Below are positions 15,920 through 24,562 of a stretch of DNA of 64,000 nt, piece after piece. The position numbers and the translations under genes are program-made. This DNA is from Bacteroidales bacterium UBA4772 (GTDB taxonomy: Bacteria; Bacteroidota; Bacteroidia; Bacteroidales; VadinHA17), in contig DHHM01000011.1 in NCBI GenBank assembly GCA_002403305.1, positions 33,737 through 97,736 on the forward strand, written 5' to 3'. Numbering within the stretch: position 1 is the first letter of the stretch; the number at the start of each line of letters is the position of its first letter. The notes under the pieces are model-generated. The model searched no databases, was not told where the DNA came from, and saw nothing but the letters and a program-made list of their open reading frames with translations.

Positions 15920-17485
15920 ATGATCGAAAATTTTGATCTCTCACTCGTTAACTGGTCGAGGGCGCAGTTCGCCCTGACGGCCATGTACCATTGGCTCTTT
16001 GTCCCCCTGACACTGGGTCTCTCGTTCATACTGGCGTTCATGGAGACCATCTATGTCCGCACGGGCGATGAGATATGGAAAAGGATCACAAAGTTCTGGA
16101 TGACACTCTTCGGCATCAACTTCGCCATAGGAGTGGCCACGGGTATCATCCTGGAATTTGAATTCGGTACCAACTGGTCCAACTACTCATGGTTCGTGGG
16201 TGACATCTTCGGGGCTCCCCTGGCCATTGAAGGTATTCTCGCCTTTTTCCTTGAATCCACATTTATTGCAGTTATGTTCTTCGGGTGGAACAAGGTGAGC
16301 AGGAAGTTTCACCTGGCATCCACCTGGCTCGTGGCGATAGGTGCCAACCTGTCGGCACTCTGGATACTGATCGCCAACGCCTGGATGGAAAACCCCGTGG
16401 GGATGGCATTCAATCCCGACACTGCCCGCAACGAGATGAACAGCTTCCGTGAGGTGGTGTTCAACCCGGTGGCCATTGACAAGTTCACCCACACCGTGAC
16501 CTCGGGTTTCGTGCTTGCCTCGGTGTTTGTCGTTGGCATCAGCGCCTGGTTCCTGATACGCAGGAGAGAGCAGATGCTTGCCATAAAGAGCATACTGACT
16601 GCAGGCATCTTCGGGCTGGTATCATCGCTGCTGGTGGCATTCACCGGTGACACCTCGGCCCGCACCCTGGCAAAGGTGCAGCCTGTCAAGTTCGCCGCCA
16701 TGGAGGCCCTCTACGAGGGAAGAACGGATGCCGGACTGACGGTCATCGGTGCCCTGGATGACAGCGGTGAGAGGATAGGTGAGAAGAAGGTCCATGACGT
16801 CAGGCTGAAGATCGAGATCCCAAAGCTGCTCTCCATCATGACAACCGGCAAGGGTAGCGGCTATGTGCCGGGGATAAAGGACCTGGTGAACGGCAACCCT
16901 GAAAGGGGCATACTCTCGGTGCAGGAGATGATGAACCGCGGGACTTATGCCCGGCAGGTGCTCACCGACTACAAGATGGCAAAGGAGATCGGCGACACGG
17001 AGAGCATGACCTCACTGGCAGCCATGTTTGAAGACCGCGATTTCGTTGACAATTACTTCAGGTACTTCGGGTACAGCTATTTTGAACATCCGTGGCAGGT
17101 GATACCCTCAGTGCCTGTGACCTTCTACAGCTTCCGCATCATGGTGGGGCTCGGCTTCTTCTTTATACTTCTGTTTGCTCTTGCCCTCTGGTTTTACCGG
17201 CGCCAGAGCCTTGAACGAAACAAATGGTTCCTCTGGCTCGCCCTCCTCTCAATACCCCTGGCATATCTTGCCAGTGAGCTGGGATGGGTAGTTACGGAGA
17301 TGGGCCGCCAGCCATGGATAATACAGAACCTCATGCCGGTAAACGTTGCCGTCTCGAACATCAGCACCGGCACGGTGCAGACAACCTTCTGGCTCTTTGC
17401 CGTGCTCTTCACAGCACTGCTCATAGCAGAGGTTTCCATTATGGTTAGACAGATCAAAACAGGACCAAAACAGAAGGAGGAGTAA
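15920..17485 (+). CDS. cydA: Cytochrome bd ubiquinol/menaquinol oxidase subunit I
   Basis: 521 residues. Carries the hemes of the terminal oxidase that reduces O2 to water with quinol electrons. The N-terminus (RAQFALTAMYHWLFVPLTLG) contains the conserved heme-ligand histidine and the C-terminal EMGRQPWIIQ is the diagnostic GRQPW motif. The periplasmic quinol-binding loop region (around residues 250-370) contains Lys-rich inserted stretches typical of the phylum. Followed by cydB after 3 bases. Confidence 0.96.
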   Translation: MIENFDLSLVNWSRAQFALTAMYHWLFVPLTLGLSFILAFMETIYVRTGDEIWKRITKFWMTLFGINFAIGVATGIILEFEFGTNWSNYSWFVGDIFGAPLAIEGILAFFLESTFIAVMFFGWNKVSRKFHLASTWLVAIGANLSALWILIANAWMENPVGMAFNPDTARNEMNSFREVVFNPVAIDKFTHTVTSGFVLASVFVVGISAWFLIRRREQMLAIKSILTAGIFGLVSSLLVAFTGDTSARTLAKVQPVKFAAMEALYEGRTDAGLTVIGALDDSGERIGEKKVHDVRLKIEIPKLLSIMTTGKGSGYVPGIKDLVNGNPERGILSVQEMMNRGTYARQVLTDYKMAKEIGDTESMTSLAAMFEDRDFVDNYFRYFGYSYFEHPWQVIPSVPVTFYSFRIMVGLGFFFILLFALALWFYRRQSLERNKWFLWLALLSIPLAYLASELGWVVTEMGRQPWIIQNLMPVNVAVSNISTGTVQTTFWLFAVLFTALLIAEVSIMVRQIKTGPKQKEE

Positions 17486-17488
17486 GTC

Positions 17489-18616
17489 ATGACATATCTG
17501 ATAACACACGCGTTCCTGCAAAGTTACTGGTGGATGATAATATCTCTTCTCGCCGGTCTCCTGGTCTTCCTGATGTTCGTTCAGGGAGGGCAGTCGTTTA
17601 TATTCTCACTGCCGCGCAATGACATGCAACGCAAGATGATGGTCAACGCCCTGGGTCGCAAGTGGGAGTTCACATTCACCACCCTGGTCACCTTCGGCGG
17701 CACCCTCTTTGCATCGTTCCCCCTCTTCTATGCCACCAGTTTCGGGGGAGCATACTGGGTCTGGATGGCCATCCTGTTCAGCTTCATCATCCAGGCAGTG
17801 GCATACGAGTACCGCTCCAAGCCTTCCAACGTATACGGCACCAGCCTCTTTGACACCTTCCTCTTCATCAACGGCAGCGTCGGCCCCTTCCTGATAGGGG
17901 TGGTCGTCGCAACCTTCTTTACCGGCTCGGACTTCACCCTCGACCTCTTCAACAGGGTCACCTGGGGCTCTGGATGGCACGGTCTGGAGGCGCTCATCAA
18001 CCCGGTCAACCTGCTGCTTGGGTTTGCCGTACTCTTCCTGGTAAGGGTGCTGGGGCTGATGTATCTGTCAAACACCATCGATGATGCGGAGATGGCTGTC
18101 ATCATCAGAAAAGCCCTTGCACGGAATGCTGTACCGTTCCTGATCTTCTTCCTTGCATTCGTCGCTGTCATACTTACCGGAAAGGGATTTATGAGCTCAC
18201 CGGCAGGCGAGGTCACCATGGTGAAATATCACTATCTCCATAACCTTGTCACCAACCCCCTGACCCTGATATTTTTTGCGGGTGGGGTGGTGCTTGTGCT
18301 TGTCTCTCTCTGGCTTGCCCTATTCAAAAACTCCGACAAGGCCATCTGGTATGCCGGTTTCGGAACAGTACCTGTGGTGATGGCTCTTTTCTTCATGGCC
18401 GGATACGGAGATACAGCCTTCTATCCCTCCACTGCCGCCCTGCAGAGTTCGCTGACGCTGGAGAATTCATCATCGAGCCTGTTCACCCTCAGGACCATGA
18501 TGTACGTCTCCTTTATCATTCCCTTTGTGGTTGCTTACATATGGTATACCTGGCGTTCGATCAACCGCAAAAGAATTAACAGTGAGGAGATGAACGGTGA
18601 TGATCATATGTACTGA
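17489..18616 (+). CDS. cydB: Cytochrome bd oxidase subunit II
   Basis: 375 residues with eight or nine predicted membrane helices, beginning LQSYWWMIISLLAGLLVFLMFVQGG, the typical CydB first helix, and including FEYRSK-like YEYRSKPSN. It pairs with CydA to form the high-affinity oxidase. It is the last gene of the operon begun by the AI-2E-type permease. A cydCD or cydX homologue is not seen nearby. Confidence 0.95.
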   Translation: MTYLITHAFLQSYWWMIISLLAGLLVFLMFVQGGQSFIFSLPRNDMQRKMMVNALGRKWEFTFTTLVTFGGTLFASFPLFYATSFGGAYWVWMAILFSFIIQAVAYEYRSKPSNVYGTSLFDTFLFINGSVGPFLIGVVVATFFTGSDFTLDLFNRVTWGSGWHGLEALINPVNLLLGFAVLFLVRVLGLMYLSNTIDDAEMAVIIRKALARNAVPFLIFFLAFVAVILTGKGFMSSPAGEVTMVKYHYLHNLVTNPLTLIFFAGGVVLVLVSLWLALFKNSDKAIWYAGFGTVPVVMALFFMAGYGDTAFYPSTAALQSSLTLENSSSSLFTLRTMMYVSFIIPFVVAYIWYTWRSINRKRINSEEMNGDDHMY

Positions 18617-18654
18617 TCTTTATTAAACAGTGAGGGGCGCATGCAGGGAGTAAA

Positions 18655-19779
18655 GTGATGGAGGCAGCTGAGATAGGTTCATGGGGGTTCGGAGAGGCCC
18701 CGCTGATAATCGCGGGGCCCTGCAGCGCCGAGAGTGAGGAGCAGCTTCTCGTGACAGCCCGGGCCCTGAAGGCCACGGGCAGGGTTCATATCCTGAGGGC
18801 CGGGCTCTGGAAACCGCGCTCACGGCCCTCCTCCTTCGGGGGTGAGGGCTACAAAGCCCTGGAATGGCTCCGTACGGTGAAGCAGGAGACCGGGCTGCCA
18901 GTAGCCGTGGAGGTGGCCTCCCCGTTGCATGCGGAGGCCTGCATGAAGGCAGGGATAGACGTGGTGTGGCTCGGCGCGCGTACTGTATCTAATCCTTTCA
19001 GTGTTGACGAGATCGTGGCTGCCCTCAGGGGTACAAATCAGCCTGTGCTGGTGAAGAACCCTCTGGGTCCTGACCTGGAACTGTGGCAGGGAGCCATTGA
19101 GAGAGTCCATGCGGCAGGCATTGAAAAGATCGCGGCTATCCACCGCGGATTCACGCCCTATGAGAAGAACCGCTACCGTAATATACCCAAATGGGAGCTG
19201 GCCATTGAGCTGCGCAGCCGCATCCCCTCACTGCCGGTGCTGTGTGACCCCAGCCACATGACGGGCAGGGCTGACCTTGTGCCCGGAATGGCACAGAAAG
19301 CGCTCGACCTGAATATGGCAGGATTGATGGTTGAGGTGCACCATGATCCCCATAACGCACTGAGCGACAAGGAGCAACAGCTCGACATCCCCTCATTCAA
19401 AAAAATGATGGAGAGGCTGGTGTTCCGGGCTTCCACATCCGATGACACCGGATTCCGGAACAGGCTCGGGGAGATGAGGGACAGGATAGATTCAATTGAT
19501 AATCAGATTATTGAACTGGTGGCGTCACGCATGAGGATAAGCAGGGAGATGGGCGAGTTCAAGTGCCTTAACGACATAACCATATTCCAGCTCGAGAGAT
19601 GGCTCGAGATACTGCAGACAAGAACAAGCCACGGTGTCGCCGAAGAGCTCGACAGAGTGTTCGTCGGGAAACTTATACGCCTCATTCATGAGGAGTCGAT
19701 ACGCTGCCAGGAGAAGGTGATGGAGGAATTAAGGGAGAGGGGTGGTTGCCCTCCTGCGGATCAGGGCGGTGATGAATGA
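18655..19779 (+). CDS. aroF: Bifunctional DAHP synthase / chorismate mutase (AroQ type)
   Basis: 374 residues. Residues 1-260 are a class-I beta DAHP synthase (IIAGPCSAES, LWKPRSRPSSF, CDPSHMTGR), which condenses PEP and erythrose 4-phosphate as the first shikimate step. Residues about 270-365 form an AroQ-type chorismate mutase helix bundle (MRDRIDSIDNQIIELVASRM...). The fusion allows chorismate or prephenate feedback on the synthase. The start may be GTG 18655 or ATG 18658. The 3' end overlaps convergent pssA by 51 bases. Confidence 0.92.
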   Translation: MMEAAEIGSWGFGEAPLIIAGPCSAESEEQLLVTARALKATGRVHILRAGLWKPRSRPSSFGGEGYKALEWLRTVKQETGLPVAVEVASPLHAEACMKAGIDVVWLGARTVSNPFSVDEIVAALRGTNQPVLVKNPLGPDLELWQGAIERVHAAGIEKIAAIHRGFTPYEKNRYRNIPKWELAIELRSRIPSLPVLCDPSHMTGRADLVPGMAQKALDLNMAGLMVEVHHDPHNALSDKEQQLDIPSFKKMMERLVFRASTSDDTGFRNRLGEMRDRIDSIDNQIIELVASRMRISREMGEFKCLNDITIFQLERWLEILQTRTSHGVAEELDRVFVGKLIRLIHEESIRCQEKVMEELRERGGCPPADQGGDE

Positions 19780-20442
19780 GATTGCGATGTATAAGGCCAT
19801 GATCAGTGGCAGCGCGTCCACCCTGAAGAGCACCAGAAGCAATATGACGGCTACGGCAAAGACGTAACGCTCTTCGTTTCCCTTCCATTGCATTCCGGTA
19901 ATCTTCAGAGAAAACATCCTCGTCCTGATAAGCATCATCACCGCAAGGGTGAGAGAGAGTATGGAGAGAAACCAGGGTGACGCTGTCACTGTGTCGTAGA
20001 TGGGACTGTCACTGTATGCAGCAGAAAGCACGAAGGATACGACGGTGAAGGCGCTGGCCGGGGTGGCCAAACCTCTGAAGGAGTTTGACTGGGTGGTGTC
20101 ATTATTGAATATTGCGAGTCGCAACGCCGACGCTGCAGGTATCAGCGCGGCAACCGCAAAGGCTGGCAGAGTGGCCACGCCGGCAGTGACAAGCATGCTG
20201 AAGAGAATAGCACCGGGGGCAACGCCGAAGGTGACCACATCAGCCAGGCTGTCGAGGTCCTTTCCAATAGACGAATAGGCTTTAAGCAGCCTGGCCGCAA
20301 ATCCGTCGGAAAAATCGAGCAGCATGCCAGCCATGATGCAGAATGCTGCGTACTCATTGTAACCTTTTACAGAACAGATGATTGCGGCAAAGCCGGTCAC
20401 CAGGTTGAGCAGTGTCAGGGTGTTGGGTATCTGTTTTATCAT
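19729..20442 (-). CDS. pssA: CDP-diacylglycerol--serine O-phosphatidyltransferase
   Basis: 237 residues. The CDP-alcohol phosphotransferase signature DxxDGxxAR-x8-GxxxDxxxD is seen as DFSDGFAARLLKAYSSIGKDLDSLAD-like (residues about 43-68). The protein has many membrane helices and the usual N-terminus (IPNTLTLLNLVTGFAAI). It makes phosphatidylserine, the substrate of Psd at 11779-12450. Its 3' end overlaps aroF by 51 bases. Confidence 0.93.
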   Translation of the reverse strand: MIKQIPNTLTLLNLVTGFAAIICSVKGYNEYAAFCIMAGMLLDFSDGFAARLLKAYSSIGKDLDSLADVVTFGVAPGAILFSMLVTAGVATLPAFAVAALIPAASALRLAIFNNDTTQSNSFRGLATPASAFTVVSFVLSAAYSDSPIYDTVTASPWFLSILSLTLAVMMLIRTRMFSLKITGMQWKGNEERYVFAVAVILLLVLFRVDALPLIMALYIAISFITALIRRRATTPLP

Positions 20443-20496
20443 GATACTTCTTGAGGCACTGCTAAATTACAATATTCCGGGCAACTATTATTTGAT

Positions 20497-20504
20497 TATT
20501 TTTG
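20497..20504 (+). promoter_or_regulatory. -7 element just before the HAD gene
   Basis: TATTTTTG matches TAnnTTTG but ends only 10 bases before the ATG at 20515, so the transcript would be nearly leaderless. Confidence 0.4.
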
Positions 20505-20514
20505 TTGACGGATT

Positions 20515-20937
20515 ATGAGAGATCTGACAAATATTAAAATTGCAATTGATTTTGACGGTACCATCGTCGACCATGAGTATCCAGCCATCGGCAAGGAGAA
20601 GCTCTTTGCCTTCATCACCCTGAAGGAGTTGCAGAAGAGAGGGGCGCTGCTGATATTGTGGACCTTCCGCACCGGCAGGGAGCTGGAGGAGGCCGTGGAC
20701 TACTGCCGTCAGAACGGCATTGAGTTCTATGCCGTGAATAAGAATTATCCTGAAGAGGTTTGTGTGGAAGATACGCCGCGAAAGATCAACGTCGATATTT
20801 TCATTGATGACAAGAATGCCGGCGGCTTCCCGGGATGGGGCGAAGTGCTCAATATGATAGACCCATGGTCGGAGAGAGAAGAGGATGCTATGCGTGCTAT
20901 CAAAACGAGACGTTTCAGCCTGTTCGGAAAAAAATAG
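20515..20937 (+). CDS. HAD-superfamily hydrolase-like protein
   Basis: 140 residues. Begins with KIAIDFDGTIVDHEYP, the HAD motif I DxDGT with Asp12 as the likely nucleophile. WTFRTGRELEEAVDYC is motif II (Thr/Ser), and VDIFIDDKNAGG is motif IV. The cap domain is minimal. Substrate unknown; BT0820-like hypothetical hydrolases of Bacteroidota share this layout. The next gene starts 10 bases after the stop. Confidence 0.75.
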   Translation: MRDLTNIKIAIDFDGTIVDHEYPAIGKEKLFAFITLKELQKRGALLILWTFRTGRELEEAVDYCRQNGIEFYAVNKNYPEEVCVEDTPRKINVDIFIDDKNAGGFPGWGEVLNMIDPWSEREEDAMRAIKTRRFSLFGKK

Positions 20938-20947
20938 AGTCAGCAAG

Positions 20948-22063
20948 ATGAAAAGAGACACCCTCAATGTTTTTCTGTTTCTCCTCATACTGGTATCGGT
21001 GATATCATGTTCGGGCTCGGCCGGCAAGTCGAAAGAGGTTGCAGCCGTGAAGAGTGACAGCGAACCTGATGCCATGCCTGCCAGGAGGCTCATAGAGGTG
21101 GTGTCGCCAGCCGACAATTCAACCCTGGCCTGCAATGAGAAGATAGGATTCTCTGTCACCCGCGCTGCCGGACAGAACAGCGTGGACTCAGTGCAACTGT
21201 GGGTCGACGGCGTCCATAAAACCACCATAAAAACCCTGCCTGCAACCCTGGAGCTGGAGGGCAGCGGGTCGCCCGGCAGGGTGTCACTGAGGGCCGTGGC
21301 TTTCTCCCCGTCAGCAAAACCACAGACGGTGACACTGTTTGTCACCATGCTCTCAGACATAGTGCCTGTGACCTGGCGCTACCGCGTAGTAAACAGCTAC
21401 CCCCATGACCGTCGTGCCTACACACAGGGGCTGGTCTATGACGACGGCTTCTTTTACGAGAGCACAGGCCAGATGGGAGAGTCATCGCTGAGAAAGGTGG
21501 AGGCAGAGACAGGCAAGGTGGTGAGCCAGGTAAACCTCGACGGCTCTCTCTTCGGAGAGGGGCTCGCCCTGCTTGGCGACCGGATCTACCAGCTTACCTG
21601 GACCACCAAAGTGGGTTTCGTTTATGAAAAATCAACACTCAGACAGATCAGCAGGATTTATTACCAGACACAGGGATGGGGACTGGCTACCATTGGAGAT
21701 TCCCTCGCCATGAGCGACGGCACTAATGTTTTATGGTTTCTCGATCCTGACTTCAATGTGCTGTCATCGGTTGATGTGTGGGATAACAAAGGAATGGTCG
21801 ACAATCTCAACGAGATGGAGATGATCGATGGCGAACTATGGGCAAATATCTGGCAGACAGACCATATTGCACGCATTGACCCCTTGTCAGGGAAGGTGCT
21901 CGGCTATGTTGAGCTGGGCAATATACTGCCACATGAGGAACAGACCCGTGAGACCGATGTCCTCAATGGGATAGCATGGGATGCAGAGAACAGGCGCATC
22001 TTCGTCACAGGCAAATACTGGCCAAAACTCTTCGAGATTACCGTCACCGCCCGGAAGAGATGA
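20948..22063 (+). CDS. Glutaminyl-peptide cyclotransferase lipoprotein
   Basis: 371 residues from MKRDTLN. A lipoprotein signal with lipobox VISC (Cys21) places it in the envelope. The C-terminal two thirds are a plant-type glutamine cyclotransferase beta-propeller (PF05096): PHDRRAYTQGLVYDDGFFYE, STGQMGESSLRKV, LNEMEMIDGELWANIWQTD and VLNGIAWDAENRRIFVTGKYWPK. It forms N-terminal pyroglutamate on secreted proteins, a step linked in Bacteroidota with signal-peptidase-exposed Gln ends. The 130 N-terminal residues look like an Ig-like domain. The longer open frame at 20885 overlaps the HAD gene and lacks a signal at its start, so it was not used. Confidence 0.85.
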   Translation: MKRDTLNVFLFLLILVSVISCSGSAGKSKEVAAVKSDSEPDAMPARRLIEVVSPADNSTLACNEKIGFSVTRAAGQNSVDSVQLWVDGVHKTTIKTLPATLELEGSGSPGRVSLRAVAFSPSAKPQTVTLFVTMLSDIVPVTWRYRVVNSYPHDRRAYTQGLVYDDGFFYESTGQMGESSLRKVEAETGKVVSQVNLDGSLFGEGLALLGDRIYQLTWTTKVGFVYEKSTLRQISRIYYQTQGWGLATIGDSLAMSDGTNVLWFLDPDFNVLSSVDVWDNKGMVDNLNEMEMIDGELWANIWQTDHIARIDPLSGKVLGYVELGNILPHEEQTRETDVLNGIAWDAENRRIFVTGKYWPKLFEITVTARKR

Positions 22064-22164
22064 CCCCGCGGGCACCCCTGGCGTTGTTAAAAACGTGTTA
22101 ATAATCACGCAGAAAATGTTTACAATTACAAACTTGCCCGAGTTTCCCGGCAGGTCAATAATTG

Positions 22165-22172
22165 TAAATTTG
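22165..22172 (+). promoter_or_regulatory. -7 promoter element for parAB
   Basis: TAAATTTG matches TAnnTTTG, 33 bases before the parA ATG. A weak TTTC lies 18 bases upstream. Confidence 0.5.
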
Positions 22173-22204
22173 AGGCTCATTAATTTAAGGACGAAAGGGA
22201 TCAT

Positions 22205-22999
22205 ATGTCAAGGATTATAGCGCTTGCCAATCAGAAGGGAGGAGTAGGAAAAACAACCACGGTGATCAATCTTGCCGCGAGCCTGGCAGCTCTTGAAAAG
22301 AAGGTGCTGATCGTTGATGCCGACCCCCAGGCTAATGCCACATCAGGTGTCGGCATCGATATCAAGCAGGTAAAGACCACCATCTATGACTGTCTCATTG
22401 ACGGTGTCAGTCCGCACGAAGCCGTGTTGCCCTGCTCCTCTGACAATCTCTCTGTCATCCCCTCCAATATTGACCTGGTGGGTGCAGAGATAGAGATGCT
22501 CGAGCGGCCCGAGAGGGAGAAGACACTCAAGAAGGTGCTGGCGGGTATTGCTGATGAATATGATTATGTTCTCATCGACTGTTCTCCGTCGCTGGGTCTG
22601 CTCACCGTAAATGCCCTCACTGCCGCCAGTTCGGTCATCATACCCGTACAGTGCGAGTATTTTGCTCTTGAGGGTCTGGGCAAGCTTCTGAATACCATCA
22701 AGATCATCCAGACAAACCTCAATCCCGATCTTGAAATCGAAGGTTTTCTGCTGACCATGTATGACTCGCGGCTGCGTCTTGCCAACCAGGTTGTTGAAGA
22801 GGTGATGCGTCATTTTCAGCAGATGGTCTTCAACACCATCATCCAGCGGAATGTAAAGCTCTCCGAGGCTCCCAGCTACGGGCAGCCTGCCATACTCTAC
22901 GATGCAGAATCGAGAGGTACCGTGAATTATCTCAACCTGGCCCGCGAGCTGCTTGAGCGTGTGGAGGCCAGGCAGAAGAAACAGGAGGAAACGTTTTAA
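22205..22999 (+). CDS. parA: Chromosome-partitioning ATPase ParA (Soj)
   Basis: 264 residues. Deviant Walker A KGGVGKTT near residue 11, Walker A' DADPQANAT and Walker B DYVLIDCSPSLG are intact. ParA binds DNA nonspecifically with ATP and moves ParB-parS complexes apart. parB starts 7 bases after the stop. I did not spot a canonical parS palindrome in the window. Confidence 0.95.
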   Translation: MSRIIALANQKGGVGKTTTVINLAASLAALEKKVLIVDADPQANATSGVGIDIKQVKTTIYDCLIDGVSPHEAVLPCSSDNLSVIPSNIDLVGAEIEMLERPEREKTLKKVLAGIADEYDYVLIDCSPSLGLLTVNALTAASSVIIPVQCEYFALEGLGKLLNTIKIIQTNLNPDLEIEGFLLTMYDSRLRLANQVVEEVMRHFQQMVFNTIIQRNVKLSEAPSYGQPAILYDAESRGTVNYLNLARELLERVEARQKKQEETF

Positions 23000-23006
23000 C
23001 AGCATT

Positions 23007-23894
23007 ATGAATACAGCCAGGAAGAGCCCGTTGGGCAGAGGTCTCGGCGCCCTCATTGACGGAGTTGAAAAAGAGGCGCTGGAGAAGAAGGTGGAGGCCA
23101 ACCTGCAGATTGATATTGACTCCATTGACGGCAACCCGTTTCAGCCGCGAACCCGCTTTGACAGCCAGACACTCGAGGAGCTGGCAGCCTCAATACGTCA
23201 GGTGGGAATAGTGGTGCCCCTGACTGTCAGGGAGACCGGCAACGGCCGTTACCAGCTCATCGCCGGCGAGAGAAGACTGCGTGCTGCCCGCCTGGCCGGG
23301 CTGACCCACGTGCCGGCCTATGTCCGTACGGCAGACGATACTGCCATGCTGGAGATGGCCCTGGTGGAGAATATCCAGAGAGAGGACCTCGACGCCGTCG
23401 AGGTAGCCATAACCTATCAGCGGCTGATAGAGGAGTGCAGCCTGACACAGGAACAGCTCAGTGACAGGGTGGGCAAACAGCGTTCAACGGTCTCCAACTA
23501 CCTGCGGCTGCTCCGCCTTCCGGCCGAGATACAGCTGGGAATACGCAACGGTAACCTCTCCATGGGACACGCCAGGACACTCGTCAATATCGAAGACCCG
23601 GCAAAACAGATAGATATCTACTATCACATCATCAGGGAAGACCTCTCTGTCAGGGCGACGGAAGAGCTGGTGCGGCAGTTTCAGAGCGCAGCCACCAGGG
23701 ACCCGGCCAAAGCCGAGAAGAGGAAGAAACTCAACACCGAGTACGAAGAGCTCGGCAAACAGCTGAGTGACCTGTTCGGTTCAGAGGTGCAGTTCCGCAT
23801 CAATGAGAAGGGAAGAGGCAAGATCACCATCCCTTTTTCCGACAGTGATGAGATGGAACGCATAATCGCAATGCTCGATAAACTTAACAGGTAA
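23007..23894 (+). CDS. parB: Chromosome-partitioning protein ParB (Spo0J)
   Basis: 295 residues from MNTARK. N-terminal KSPLGRGLGALI (ParA-interacting), the CTPase ParB/Srx domain (GNPFQPR, RYQLIAGERRLRAARLAG, ALVENIQREDLDAVE) and the HTH (LTQEQLSDRVGKQRSTVSNYLRLLRLP) that reads parS, then a C-terminal dimerisation segment. The open frame starting at 22953 overlaps parA by 47 bases and is not the expected start. Confidence 0.94.
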   Translation: MNTARKSPLGRGLGALIDGVEKEALEKKVEANLQIDIDSIDGNPFQPRTRFDSQTLEELAASIRQVGIVVPLTVRETGNGRYQLIAGERRLRAARLAGLTHVPAYVRTADDTAMLEMALVENIQREDLDAVEVAITYQRLIEECSLTQEQLSDRVGKQRSTVSNYLRLLRLPAEIQLGIRNGNLSMGHARTLVNIEDPAKQIDIYYHIIREDLSVRATEELVRQFQSAATRDPAKAEKRKKLNTEYEELGKQLSDLFGSEVQFRINEKGRGKITIPFSDSDEMERIIAMLDKLNR

Positions 23895-23899
23895 ATGGT

Positions 23900-23907
23900 T
23901 ATATTTG
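23900..23907 (+). promoter_or_regulatory. -7 promoter element for DUF5683-mltD operon
   Basis: TATATTTG followed by C matches TAnnTTTG, 25 bases before the TTG start of the DUF5683 gene. Confidence 0.5.
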
Positions 23908-23932
23908 CCGGCAAACAGAAACGGTTTGCCCC

Positions 23933-24556
23933 TTGGAACTGTTCGGCAAAATAGCACTCCTTTTTCTCCTCCTCTTTGTTGCCACCTGCAATGCAGGGGC
24001 ACAGGACACTGTCACCGTCAGAAAGGAGAAAAATTATCTTATCGAACCTGTGAGATCAACCATGTATGCAGCAGCACTCCCTGGGCTGGGACAGATTTAC
24101 AACCGCAAATACTGGAAGGTGCCTTTGGTATATGCCGGCTTCGGGGCACTGGGGTATGCCGTCACCTTCAACACGAGAAACTATAATAGGCTGATCAGTG
24201 CCTATCAGGATTTTACTGACATCATTCCCGAGACCGACAGCTACATCGGGGTACTCACAACACTTGACCCTGCCGAGTATGACCCTGTGCTCCATCCGGA
24301 AACATACAATCCCTCCACTGAAGCATGGGTCAATACCCAGCTGATCAACGGTGTCGACTATTACCGCAAATACCGTGACCTGTCATACATAGGCATAGTG
24401 GCCTGGTACCTGATCACAGTCATCGATGCGCACGTTGACGCAAGCCTGTTTGATTATGATGTAAGTGACGACATTAATGCCACAATACTCCCGGCGGCCT
24501 CAACCTTTGCAGGCATAGCCCCGGGAGTGACCATCGGAATTACAAAGACCTTTTAA
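23933..24556 (+). CDS. DUF5683 domain membrane protein
   Basis: 207 residues with a signal peptide (KIALLFLLLFVATCNAGAQD). The DUF5683 hallmark SAALPGLGQIYNRKYWKVPLVY-like pattern is present as AAALPGLGQIYNRKYWK, followed by YAGFGALGYAV. The start is TTG at 23933: no ATG lies before the signal peptide, and any later ATG would remove it. Function unknown; these proteins follow parB in many Bacteroidota, as here. Confidence 0.8.
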   Translation: MELFGKIALLFLLLFVATCNAGAQDTVTVRKEKNYLIEPVRSTMYAAALPGLGQIYNRKYWKVPLVYAGFGALGYAVTFNTRNYNRLISAYQDFTDIIPETDSYIGVLTTLDPAEYDPVLHPETYNPSTEAWVNTQLINGVDYYRKYRDLSYIGIVAWYLITVIDAHVDASLFDYDVSDDINATILPAASTFAGIAPGVTIGITKTF

Positions 24557-24562
24557 ACAATC

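Noticed and set aside
20488..21360. 290-codon minus-strand frame across the HAD and cyclotransferase genes
   Set aside because: Covers two well-supported genes on the other strand and looks like a shadow.
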